NCBI GenBank assembly: GCA_003427395.1
Contig: BFEA01000043.1
Location: forward strand, 3,484,197-3,510,984
DNA length: 26,788 bases
Direction of reading: 5' to 3'
Source of the DNA: Chara braunii
Lineage: Eukaryota; Streptophyta; Charophyceae; Charales; Characeae
The notes beneath the pieces are model-generated. The model saw only the letters and a list, made by a program, of their open reading frames with translations, did no database searches and was not told the origin of the DNA. Positions 17,956 to 26,722 of the stretch are shown here, piece by piece (positions within the stretch are counted from its first letter, which is position 1; every line of letters begins with the position of its first letter). The position numbers were made by a program, and so were the translations under genes.

Positions 17956-20815
17956 CTAACATGTGTCTGACCCTCCAGTCTCCATAGAATCAGCGGACTC
18001 TCCCGACGGGTCCGACCGAGTCTTTGTTAGGGATACATCAATCCTATACTCCCCTATGCTGCTGCTCCCCTCTTTTGTCAGGGGTGCCTCAGAATCTCCC
18101 TCATCCTTTTCGGTTGTCCAGTCCTCCTCATCCTCCTCCATTTCTTCTTCAGAGCATTCATCACGGTAGTCTCGCCATATCTATTGGATATGCCCTGGAA
18201 TCCAAGTCGCCGTCACCCTCGAAAATTCCCTTGCTAATCAATCCTGCCAGGGAGGTGGCCTGCAACTCGGCAGGAATGCCTATCCCTTTCAGCACGCTGT
18301 AGGGGATAGTCGTCACCGTGTTCCATGGCCGCCACCTCATTCCTTCCCTTAGCTTAGTGTCCTCAGGCATCTTAGCAATGAGGGGGGTGAAGGATCTGAG
18401 AGTTTCGAGCCCCGGTTGGTTGATCTGATCCATCGGGGTGTCTTTGGGGTCCGTCCGGTCTGCTGTAAGTTTCTGCTCCCCCTGTAGAGCCTCTTGCAGT
18501 CTATCATCCTGATGGGTCCCAAAGGAGTCTGTCTCGAACACTCCCAAAGGGTAGCATGTCGTGATCTTCTCCTGCAGGATGGTGGCCACATTTTGGCCCT
18601 CGTCGATCCTGGGGATTGCAAAGGACACGTCTGTGGCCACTTGCCATTCCTTCTTTTCCTCCATGTAGCGTGCAGCCAAAAGTGGTCTAGTCCCCATAAG
18701 AGTCAACCTTGCAGACATTGCTTGGCCCAAAACCTCAAGGGCCTCGCCATCTGCTATGTGTCTGAGTGAGAAAAATTCTGATTCGTAGGCTGAGTTCAAC
18801 TTCTTGAGCTTCTCAGCCTGTGCTTCCACCACTGCAATTTCCTGCTCAATCTCAGATCTGGCTGATTTTCTGTGGGTCCCGTTGCTGATTGGTCAATGCC
18901 GCTTGCTTTTTTGGTTTGGTTCGTGGTGGTCCTCCATTTGTTTGGTCTTAGGTCCTGTAGTACTTCTTTGGAGTCAACCTTTGTTATATCTTTGTCTTTG
19001 ATGCCTTATTCTCTTGCCCTTTTCCTTTTTGCATATCTGAATGCTGCATACTCCGAAAATTCTTCTGCTTTGACCAGTAGATCAAACTGGTTAGAGGAAG
19101 TTTTGATACCTGCTGTTGAGCCTTTCTTAAGATTTTGTGTTCTTTCCATATGTTTCATGCAGTCAGTGCGGATATCAAAGAGGTGTTCATGTTCAGCTTT
19201 GGCTTTTTCAACATAGTCCCTCAGCCATTGGAGTGACCGCGTCGCTGGCTCCTCATCCTCACCGCTGAAAGCCGGGGGGGTAGTGGTATCCGTGGTCTTG
19301 CCGATTTCCCCCTGTTCACCTTCTGACGACGTGATTAGCTGTTGAGTACCCTCCGTGGTTTGTAACCTTCCTTTGTTGGCTGGGTCCATGCTCTTCCTCT
19401 TCTTCGGGTCCGGTTCTCTTCCCTTGTCTGCCTTTTCCTCTTCCCAAGTTCTTTTGCTTTCCGTCTGAGTCTGGTTGAGTTTTTTGTATGTTGCCTGTTT
19501 TTCCTCCCTCTCCTTAAGGCTGATAATTGCTTGGACTCTTGCCTGGATTCCTTCCGATTTTTTCCGGTATTCTTCTTCCATCTGTTCCCTGACCGAGTCC
19601 AAGTCCCACAGCAGATTCTCCCTGGCTTTCTCCTCCAAAATCACTCGAGAGTCATTGAGGGGAACAACTCTGATTTTTGTTGGGTTCCCAGTCTCCTTCC
19701 TTGTGGCCTTCTTCTTCCACCTGATGTCTGCAGGTGGGAAGATGTCCGGCTTTTTGGTTGCAGGTTCTTTGTCCGTGAAGTGCCAGACCCACTCCGGGTC
19801 ATCGAGGTTATCATCAAAGACCCAGCCATCATAGGTTGGGTCTACAATGTACCAGGTACCTGGAGCATCCTCCACCTCAACCAACATGTTGGGGTGGGGT
19901 TTTCTTTCCTACTGTTGTTTAGGGAACTTGGGGCATGCAGGGTCCGACCCTACGTGGCCCCTCTCTCTGCACCTGAAGCAAATGGGTGATGTTTTTGTTG
20001 AGACGGTAATTTCTACCTCCCTGTCGTTGATCTGTAGTATCCATTCTGACGGAAAAACCGGTGGGTCGTCAGTTTTCACCTCCAGAATGGCAGTCATTGT
20101 ACCCGTGTGGGGATAAAAAGTCCGGCGTCGGTATGATCCATTTAAGGATTTTATTGGCCGGATACTGTCTCTCAAGTCTGTCCACGACCAGCCCGTGGTA
20201 TCCCGGCTCAATCCTGTCCAATTGTACCCATAATTTTTCTTTCAACAGAGTTTGCTTGTATGAAACCAAAAAGGATGGGTTGGGTCTTGTATTTGTCTGC
20301 TTTTTCAACGGGGAGATCGTGCAAATTGAGCCGTTACGATTCCTGGATTTCATTTCAGCTGCCAACTGTGCGTGATCTTCGGAATTGAAGATCACCATCA
20401 CAGCTGTGCGGCCCAGGCTCATCAAAGAAAATGAATCCTTTGCAACTTTTAGTTTGTCTTCCTTGTTGATTGTTGCAGTGATCCATTTCTGCTTTTCTGT
20501 TGGCATCAGATCTGCCCCACTTCTGGCAAAGTTGAATATAACTGCATGTTTTTCGTGGAACTCGTCAAGCTCTGGGGCTTTGTCATCTGGGTATTTCCAA
20601 ATCACTGTTTCCTCCTCTTCGCCGTCCGCGTTCTTGTGTTTTCTAATTACTACTTCCCCTTGCACTTTGGTTTTTTCGATGAGAAATTTTAAAGCCTCAT
20701 TGACGATAACTGTGGCGAGTGCTTTGCTTGTTTGTGACGTGCGACTGCTTGCGTTAGAGCCTTGGAGTGTTTGCTTGAATGTTGCTGGCGCCCTGCCATT
20801 CCTGGGGCTCTGCAT
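17956..20815 (-). pseudogene. LINE ORF1 (nucleic-acid-binding protein with CCHC knuckle), disrupted
   Basis: It starts at the ATG at 20815 (MQSPRNGRAPATFKQTLQGS). The N-terminal 220 residues resemble the RNA-binding/DUF4283-type region of plant LINE ORF1, with LGRTAVMVIFNSEDHAQLAA and LWVQLDRIEPGYHGLVVDRL. The frame shifts near 20115 and continues to a zinc knuckle CFRCRERGHVGSDPAC (CX2CX4HX6C, a wider last spacing than usual). A stop at 19909 is followed in the same frame by a long charged region (19006-19887) with EEYRKKSEG-like coiled coils. A stop at 19006, a frameshift near 18850, a segment at 18161-18832 and a frameshift near 18165 lead to an acidic tail ending at 17956. At about 950 codons it is long for a LINE ORF1. 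It would coat the LINE RNA. Confidence 0.8.
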
Positions 20816-21189
20816 TGCTGCTTTTACAAGCTTCGACCTGTGTCTTTTATCGCGACTCTGTATGCAGGATTGTTTAGAATTTGATAGACACTGACTTGTC
20901 GGCTGGGCTATGACGTCAGTGTTACCTGAGAGCGTGTTTCTTTGTTTTCCTTTGGGATGATTTCAGTCAACCCCCCAGGGGCAGGTCCAACTATCAATGA
21001 GGGTTGGATTAAGCCCCCGAATCTGGATGTGTGCTATGCAGCGATGCTGAAAACCAGATCAATCGACATTGGCCGCACCTTGCCTCAGACACGTCCAGAT
21101 GCAGGCCTCAAATCCAATCCCCTTTGCTAGTGGGGCCTCCGTCCTGGTGTCATGTTTCTTTTTTTTTCCCCTGGGTTCTGACCAAGGCG
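20816..21189 (-). other. Probable LINE 5' UTR and flank
   Basis: This is 370 bp without a convincing gene, lying upstream of the LINE ORF1 start on the minus strand. No internal promoter motif or 5' boundary can be pinned down. A short T tract occurs near 21160. Confidence 0.4.
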
Positions 21190-21231
21190 ATCAATGCTTT
21201 TTTTTTTTTTTTTTTTTTTTAAATCAATGCT
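21190..21231 (-). repeat. Poly(T) tract between 9-bp direct repeats
   Basis: A run of 23 T (21198-21220) is flanked by ATCAATGCT at 21190-21198 and 21223-21231. On the minus strand this is a bare poly(A) between a target-like duplication, as left by an extremely 5'-truncated retroposition. Confidence 0.6.
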
Positions 21232-21430
21232 GATATTCTCCAGTCTCTATATTTTGTGAAACATTCAACTGGGCCCGTTGTCCTGGGCCTGTTTCCCATT
21301 ATGTGATGGTCCCCACAAATGGATTGGAGCTTTGTTGGATTTGTAAAATAACAAAAAAAAAGACACATCTCTCGGATTGTTCGCCGGCTGATCCTATATT
21401 CAACATAATTGTGAAGGTGAGTAAACGGCC

Positions 21431-21485
21431 TAGCTCAGTTGGGTAGGCGTGTTAGTGGCATTCAGGAGGTCGAGTGTTCAATCCC
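21431..21485 (+). promoter_or_regulatory. Internal RNA polymerase III promoter (A and B boxes) in SINE unit
   Basis: TAGCTCAGTTGG (21431-21442) fits the A-box consensus TRGCNNAGYNGG at every position. TGTTCAATCCC (21475-21485) fits the B-box GGTTCGANTCC at most positions. The 44-bp offset equals that in tRNA genes. Confidence 0.7.
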
Positions 21486-21789
21486 CACTGACCTCCCTGG
21501 GCACACTCGGTGCCAACCAACCGAGATAGTTGGCTTGCTCCCCCGGTCGGTGTCTTCATAGTTTGTGAAATGTTCAATTGGGACGCGGCGCCCGTTTCCC
21601 ATCATGTGCTGCTCCCCTGAAATACATTGGAGCTTCGTCGGATTTGGAATAATTGTCACGGCGTGCAAGTGGCACTCAGGAGGTTGAGTGTTCAATCCCC
21701 AGTGACTGCCTGCGGCACACTCGGTGCCAACCAACCGAGATAGTTGGCTTGCTCCCCCGGGTCGGTGTCTCCATATTTTGTGAAACATT

Positions 21790-21900
21790 AGATCCTTTGT
21801 TATTTAGTTTACGCGCTTCGAGATTTTCATATGATCCTCCAGGAATTGCTAACTCTTCGCATGCTTTATGACTTTCATCTATAGTATTTTGAAGATTTAG
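21790..21900 (-). other. AT-rich insert within a SINE unit, protein-like on the minus strand
   Basis: About 111 bp interrupt the SINE tail between GAAACATT and the resumed TTGGGATGC. On the minus strand they are open and read as a plausible protein fragment (NTIDESHKACEELAIPGGSY, then ENLEARKLNNKGSN). The codons are AT-rich, unlike the surroundings. It looks like a captured piece of a gene, perhaps organellar, but I cannot name the gene. Confidence 0.4.
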
Positions 21901-22038
21901 TTCACTTATTGGGATGCTGGGCCAGTTTCCCGCCACGTGCTGGTCCCCACAAATAGATTGGAGCTTGGTTGGATTTGGGGGGTTGGGAGTGGGGGGTGAA
22001 GGTGAGCTCACCATAATTGTGATGGTGAACAAGCGGCC

Positions 22039-22093
22039 TAGCTCAGTCAGTTAGGCATGCAAGTGGCATTCAGGAGGTTGAGTGTTCAAGCCC
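22039..22093 (+). promoter_or_regulatory. Second A/B-box pair in the SINE array
   Basis: TAGCTCAGTCAG (22039-22050, one mismatch to the A box) and TGTTCAAGCCC (22083-22093) are again 44 bp apart. This copy is more decayed than that at 21431. Confidence 0.6.
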
Positions 22094-22165
22094 CGCTGAC
22101 CGCCTTGGGCACGCTTGGTGCCAACCAAGCGAGATAGTGGGCTTGCTCCCCCCGCTCGGTATTGG

Positions 22166-22439
22166 TAGGGTCTTTAGCCATCACGTGTGTGTGCGAGAAG
22201 TCTGTAGTGTATAGGGCGACTGTTATCCTTAGACACCGCCGTTACTTGATGGGGGCGGGGGAAGGAGATGAGAGGAGCAGCTACTGGCAAAATGTTCGGT
22301 CGTTGCGTTGGCCACCCCTCCCAACTGCGCCCCGACCCTACTCCCTGACTACCCCCGATTAGGGTTTAGTGTTGCAATATGCATCCTCTTGATTCTGAGA
22401 GGTACCTCTGCTTGCAGGGCCACCCTGTATAGGCTAAGG
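22166..22439. other. Intergenic, nothing recognised
   Basis: No gene or repeat was identified between the SINE array and the hairpin. One TTAGGGTTTAG-like motif lies near 22361. Confidence 0.5.
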
Positions 22440-22548
22440 ACTACCGTCTTCACCCGAATAGAACGCCCGGTCACGCTGCATCTAGACTGAAAGTTGGGCC
22501 AAATGCAGCTATAATGACCGGGCGTTCTATTCGGGTCAAGACGGTAGT
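22440..22548. repeat. Long near-perfect inverted repeat (hairpin)
   Basis: The left arm 22440-22473 and right arm 22515-22548 are 34 bp each and complementary at 33 positions. The core GACCGGGCGTTCTATTCGGG is on the right arm. Inside the 41-base loop, GCTGCAT (22475-22481) and ATGCAGC (22503-22509) can also pair. The transcript would form one long foldback, like a microRNA precursor or a foldback transposon. No coding potential and no target duplication were seen. Confidence 0.85.
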
Positions 22549-22629
22549 GGTAGGTCGGTAGTGAAAGGTGAATTTGAGAGAACAATATAGCTTAAATTTA
22601 GAAACAGAAAAGAGAACAAGAAAAAAAAC

Positions 22630-22653
22630 TTTTTTTTTTTTTTTTTTTTTTTT
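22630..22653. repeat. Poly(T) tract
   Basis: An uninterrupted run of 24 T preceded by an A-rich stretch. It is a simple repeat or a retroposon tail on the minus strand. Confidence 0.7.
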
Positions 22654-22803
22654 GTCAGCATGGGGATATATTTTTGTTGTTGTTGGTTTTAAGGAAACAT
22701 GTCAGAGACTTACCTTGCCAGGTGCCCACAAAAGCCATAAGCATCTTTAACCTCCACAGCTTGAATTGCATCCACGCACCTGTCACATGGTGATCACAGG
22801 ACA

Positions 22804-22825
22804 CCCCCCCCCCCCCCGACCCAAC

Positions 22826-22870
<45 letters not shown>

Positions 22871-22900
22871 CCCCCCCCCCCTTCCCCCCCTCCCTCCCCA
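22804..22900. repeat. Cytosine tract (G tract on minus strand)
   Basis: Nearly 100 bases of C with a few T and one GACCCAACT interruption. The minus strand could form G-quadruplexes. Its length and the nearby homopolymers make the assembled length unreliable. Confidence 0.85.
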
Positions 22901-23142
22901 CCACCAAAGAAAAAAAATCCCTACAGGAGAAGTGCCCAAATATGGTATTCCTGATTCATGCTTTTTCTCTGTTTCACCGCCATTCGTCATCGCTGAGCTC
23001 CTTGTCAACGAAATTTGGCAGAGATGTTTACCAGCTACCCTTCTACCCTTAGAATGCGTTGCAATCACAACGCATCCAAACGCTGCAGAGCGACCAGGTG
23101 TGCTTGGAAGCTGGCTTGCTCCTACCTATTTGCGTTGGAGCA

Positions 23143-23237
23143 CCTGATATGGCCTTTCCTTTTTTCTTCTTTAAAAAAAAAAAAAAAAATGGACCATTTC
23201 TCAATTTATGTGTGTCATCCTTGAAAGCGCAGGGGCC

Positions 23238-23269
<32 letters not shown>

Positions 23270-23304
23270 ACGGATGTCCCGAAGGACCCTGATATGGCCT
23301 TTCC
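23143..23304. repeat. 17-bp target-site duplication around the U6 copy
   Basis: CCTGATATGGCCTTTCC occurs at 23143-23159 and again at 23288-23304. The right copy abuts the first base of the U6 sequence; the left copy abuts its A-rich tail. Confidence 0.9.
23190..23287 (-). ncRNA. U6: U6 spliceosomal snRNA copy, probable retropseudogene
   Basis: On the minus strand the sequence matches almost the whole of U6 snRNA. It has the 5' stem (GTCCTTCGGGACATCC, one base pair shorter than usual), then AATTGGAACGATACAGAGAA with the ACAGAGA box, then GATTAGCATGGCCCCTGCGC with the AGC triad, then AAGGATGACACACATAAAT and the 3' end AATGGTCCA. A 4-base TTTC insertion disrupts the loop of the internal stem-loop (GCGC-TTTC-AAGG). 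The 3' end continues into 17 T, then AAAGAAGAAAAAA, and perfect 17-bp repeats flank the whole. No plant upstream sequence element or clear TATA box is seen before the 5' end. Retroposition by LINE machinery is therefore more likely than an active gene. Confidence 0.9.
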
Positions 23305-23377
23305 ACGATTAAAAACATCTGGAAATAAATGCTTCCAGTTGAGCGTGCTGTGTGACCGCTGTGTGACCGCACTCCAC

Positions 23378-26300
23378 TCAGCAGGAACCATCATGCAGAC
23401 GAAGTTGGATGTTTGCAGATGGAAAAGAGCTGCTCAGTTCCTTCACCATAAGATCACACTTCTCTGTGCATTCAGTGTACACGTCTCCAGCAACCGTATT
23501 CAAATTACCACAGGATGTCAAAAAGCATCTGATGATTGCAATGGTTGCTACGAGACTCTCTTCGTTCTCCTCCTTGCTCTTTCGGTATGTGAATCTACAC
23601 GACGCACAGTACTCGTGAACACACCTGCGGAGATGAATGCTCTCCAAGTTCGGGCAATTGAAAAAGATGCTGCACCATCCTTTCATCTCAACTTTACGGT
23701 TCCGTCCCTCTCGCTGTCCAACAAGAGTCGATGTCACTGACTGCGTCGTTTCCAGCGACGGGGTCAAAAATGACAGGCCCAATGACCCCTTTTCCCCAGG
23801 CTTGCCTTCCTCAAGAATGCTCTTATGGTGTCCAGATTCTGGATGAGAAGTCGCGTATAACCCCACCTCTGCTGAGCCACCCACCGGTAGCATTTCCCGT
23901 TTAAAATATTTCTCCATCCATGCCATAAAATGTGAGCTCATGTACAAGGACTTTAATTTCTGAAAGCCAGTGGCAGAAGCAGAAGCAGCATAACAGGCAG
24001 CAGGAGACACTGAGGCAATCTTCCCTGGAACAGGTGCAGCAGTACCATCATCACCTGGGCCCATGCTTCCTGAATCAGGACGGGCCACCATCAGAACTGA
24101 GCTGTCAGCAATACTGGGTGCACAGCTTGCAGCACCAGCAGCCGAAGAAGAAGAAGAAGAAGAAGAAGAAGAAGGATAGAGTTGTCGCTTGCCACGACCA
24201 TTGTGGCAGGAAGAGTATCTTGCTGTGGGTGGAAGAGTATCTCGCTCTATTCCCTGATTTGGAAATATGTCTCGGCGTAGATGTGATTCTGCGTCTCTTC
24301 GAATAGCAAGCGCTTCTTCAAAAGAGATTGGACAGTGGGCCAGATTGTTCTTCTTGATATCTAAATGCAGTGCTTCTAAGCTATTCAGCTGGAAGATGAG
24401 AAGCTGACAGATGGCTTCCTCAGAGACGTGACATTCCTTCAGAGAAAGCGACTTAAGACTATCCAATGGCAACGAGCAGAACCGACTGTGGAAATTCCAA
24501 TAGGATCTGGTCAAAGCAAAAGAGAAAGAACCATTCCCATAATTATTCACGATCGGGGTAGCCAATTTTGCGCAAGCGCCATCTAGGCGTGCAGCGGCAG
24601 TTGTCGGTGTCGGTATCTTATCTATCCATTTACATCTGCAAGTCGGTGTTGACATCAGTTTCGGTCGTCCGGTGATGGTTAAGTCCTTCAACTTGGGGCA
24701 GGTGATCTGAAGGTTATGGAAACCCTCTGCGTAGATTACAAGGGTAAGGTCAACAAGATTGGGGCACATGATGCGATTCACTGGGAGTGGATCGTCGTCA
24801 TCATACCAGACCAGTGCAAGGGACCTGAGCGACGATGGAGAAGACACAGAGAACCCCCTTGACACGAGAAAGCACGTTACAGACTGTAAGGATGGCATCT
24901 GTTGAAAAATACGATCGAGACCCTTCGGACTGGTGCCAAGCCGTCCCATTCCTCCCAACACAAGAATCCGAAGAGGATGCGAGTTGTGCCCACTTCGACA
25001 ATCAACCAAGGATGGCGACGTCGCTGTTCTTACCACCCCCGCCTCTTTCTCGTCGTTATGCTCCTCCTCCTGCTTCTCTAGCTCCTCCTCGTTCGAGTCC
25101 TCCTTCTTCTCCCCCTCTTCCTCAACATTGCCATTCTCCTCCGCAGTGCCATCGTCGTCCTCCTCTTCCTCATCCTCCACTTCGTATTTCTCTTCTCCAG
25201 CATGATATCGGGGTTGTGGATGGACCATGTCAGCACTATGTGGACCCTGCAAGCAGCTCTTCATTTCGACCCAATCGACAGCCGTGCTCTCAAAAGGGAA
25301 CTGGTTTTCCCAATCAAGATGCAAGGTGAGCAAGAGAGGACATGCACGCAAGAGACGAGCAATAACTCTGGCAAGCCCGCTCCCTGATGACGGCGTCCAC
25401 ACATAAATGCGGAGTGCGGTCAGATTCGGCAATAAGTCGGTAAAGGCGGCCATTTGTCGAGGATCTCCTGCGAAAGTGTAGCGCGAGTCCAACCAAAGTT
25501 TTGTAATTGGCAAAGGTGGGGGCGCTCGTGTGGGTGTCAGCGATCTCTTTCTTTTGCCCTCCTCTCCCCATGTCTCTTTCTTCTCCTCTGCGCCTGACAC
25601 CGGCCATTGCCAGGGATCTGGCTCTTCGGGCACGCACGCATATGAATGAACCTCAAACATCAGGCTCCTCAAGCTCTTGAAAGAGAGGAACAAGTGACAC
25701 AATGCGATTAGTCCTGGTTTAATCCGACCATGTCTTGGCCCAATACCATACTCTAGCCGGGTGCCAGGCCGGCAAGATCTCGCTAAAATGAGTGTTTCTG
25801 CGAAAGTAAGATGAGTGAGCGCACAAGGCTCACACGAGTCCGCAAAGTCTGAGATATTTTTCAGGCACAGATGAGTGAGAGAGGGAAAGAGATGTCTTAG
25901 CGACGAGTATTTCTCTCCAGCACCACAAAAATGGACGCTGAAGAAGGACAGGCGTAATCGTTCCAACGAAGAAGACGAAGACGAAAGAAGCATGTCCAAG
26001 TGAAAACTTGAGTATCCGACAAACCCGAGGTCCAGACACTGCAGATGCCCGCACCTGTGGAAAAGCGTTCTAAGACCATCTTCGTACCCATGCCCATGAA
26101 GGTTTTCCAGGGAGACATGTCTCAGTGACGAAGGAAACAAACCTATCCATGGACAGTACCTGGGAGTGGATTCATCCTGATCCTTTCTGAGGGCTACAAC
26201 ATCATGAGCTGAAAACGACTCCAGCCGCTCCATGCGCCTCAGGACATCGCAGATCCACTGACGCCGTAGGTCATCGTGCTCATCCTCAGACCAAATGCCA

Positions 26301-26473
26301 GGTAGGAATTTCAGCGCTGACACTTCCCTGACAAGTTTTGCGAATCGCTTTGACAACACACTTGCTTTCATCAACTCCATTGCATTGCCAAGCCCGATCT
26401 CCGTCAGAACCTTCAACACCAACCCATCATGCAGGCACTCAAATGAAGAATCCATAATATGAGATGGAATCAT
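23378..26473 (-). CDS. F-box/leucine-rich-repeat-like protein, intronless
   Basis: A single open frame of 1031 codons begins at the ATG at 26473 (MIPSHIMDSSFECLHDGLVL); a second Met at codon 7 is an alternative start. Residues about 10-55 resemble an F-box (LHDGLVLKVLTEI, then ASVLSKRFAKLVREV). Irregular leucine-rich repeats follow throughout: LRHVSLENLHG, LQCLDLGFVG, LERLRLSFF, LTHLCLKNI, LTALRIYVW, LRILVLGGM, LRSLALVWY, CPNLVDLTLVI, CPKLKDLTITG, LKSLSLKECHV, LEALHLDI and CPNLESIHLRRC. Two low-complexity inserts break the repeat region: an acidic Glu/Asp tract at about residues 422-475 and a poly-Ser run at about 767-777 (a GAA-type microsatellite on the plus strand). F-box/LRR proteins select substrates for SCF ubiquitin ligases, and that role is inferred. 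It is much longer than typical FBL proteins. The substrate is unknown. It is likely a host gene; no lesions were seen. Confidence 0.75.
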   Translation of the reverse strand: MIPSHIMDSSFECLHDGLVLKVLTEIGLGNAMELMKASVLSKRFAKLVREVSALKFLPGIWSEDEHDDLRRQWICDVLRRMERLESFSAHDVVALRKDQDESTPRYCPWIGLFPSSLRHVSLENLHGHGYEDGLRTLFHRCGHLQCLDLGFVGYSSFHLDMLLSSSSSSLERLRLSFFSVHFCGAGEKYSSLRHLFPSLTHLCLKNISDFADSCEPCALTHLTFAETLILARSCRPGTRLEYGIGPRHGRIKPGLIALCHLFLSFKSLRSLMFEVHSYACVPEEPDPWQWPVSGAEEKKETWGEEGKRKRSLTPTRAPPPLPITKLWLDSRYTFAGDPRQMAAFTDLLPNLTALRIYVWTPSSGSGLARVIARLLRACPLLLTLHLDWENQFPFESTAVDWVEMKSCLQGPHSADMVHPQPRYHAGEEKYEVEDEEEEDDDGTAEENGNVEEEGEKKEDSNEEELEKQEEEHNDEKEAGVVRTATSPSLVDCRSGHNSHPLRILVLGGMGRLGTSPKGLDRIFQQMPSLQSVTCFLVSRGFSVSSPSSLRSLALVWYDDDDPLPVNRIMCPNLVDLTLVIYAEGFHNLQITCPKLKDLTITGRPKLMSTPTCRCKWIDKIPTPTTAAARLDGACAKLATPIVNNYGNGSFSFALTRSYWNFHSRFCSLPLDSLKSLSLKECHVSEEAICQLLIFQLNSLEALHLDIKKNNLAHCPISFEEALAIRRDAESHLRRDIFPNQGIERDTLPPTARYSSCHNGRGKRQLYPSSSSSSSSSSAAGAASCAPSIADSSVLMVARPDSGSMGPGDDGTAAPVPGKIASVSPAACYAASASATGFQKLKSLYMSSHFMAWMEKYFKREMLPVGGSAEVGLYATSHPESGHHKSILEEGKPGEKGSLGLSFLTPSLETTQSVTSTLVGQREGRNRKVEMKGWCSIFFNCPNLESIHLRRCVHEYCASCRFTYRKSKEENEESLVATIAIIRCFLTSCGNLNTVAGDVYTECTEKCDLMVKELSSSFPSANIQLRLHDGSC

Positions 26474-26722
26474 TCGTTTGAAGAAGGTGGAGAATGCCTA
26501 GTGCAGGCACTATATCCCTTTCCCTACCTGCACTTTATGCAAGAGAGATGCACAGAACCTATAGCAAAATAAGCATCCACCACTACCAACATAAAGCGGA
26601 TGTCTCTCACAACAGCTTTGCTGATAACAACCAACTCTCTCCTGCCCTTCCAGCTCTACAACGATGGTAGACAGGCAAGAGACAGTTTCATGTCTGCCTC
26701 CCTGCCTCCCTGCCTCCCTGCC

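Larger units (their letters stand above)
15189..20900 (-). mobile_element. LINE retrotransposon, 5' and central portion
   Basis: This minus-strand, non-LTR element has two ORFs in the order ORF1 then ORF2. ORF1 has a CCHC knuckle; ORF2 has an AP-type endonuclease and a reverse transcriptase. The remaining 3' part is at 4262-5482. The domain order and the zinc-binding C-terminus match plant L1-like LINEs. Many frameshifts and stops show it is dead and older than the Gypsy element within it. The 5' end is not defined: ORF1 starts at 20815 and the 5' UTR may reach about 21190. Confidence 0.88.
21246..22165 (+). mobile_element. Array of tRNA-derived SINE-like units
   Basis: Several related segments repeat in the same orientation: a tail-only piece (21246-21345), a full head-to-tail unit (21404-21654), a unit lacking its A box (21655 to about 21985, interrupted at 21790-21900) and a further head (22011-22165). 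The head contains an RNA polymerase III A box and B box 44 bp apart, as in tRNA. The body shares CGGTGCCAACCAACCGAGATAG and CTTGCTCCCCC. The tail shares TTTGTGAAACATT, GTTTCCCATCATGTGCTG-like and GGATTGGAGCTT(G)GTTGGATTTG. There is no coding capacity. Such elements rely on LINE enzymes for mobility. Confidence 0.7.

Noticed and set aside
21431-21500. A functional tRNA gene
   Set aside because: A and B boxes are present with tRNA spacing, but the acceptor stem does not pair well and the sequence is part of a repeated SINE-like unit.
22655-23068. Minus-strand ORF with a long glycine run
   Set aside because: The glycine run is only the translation of the cytosine tract; there is no domain, and tract length is unreliable.
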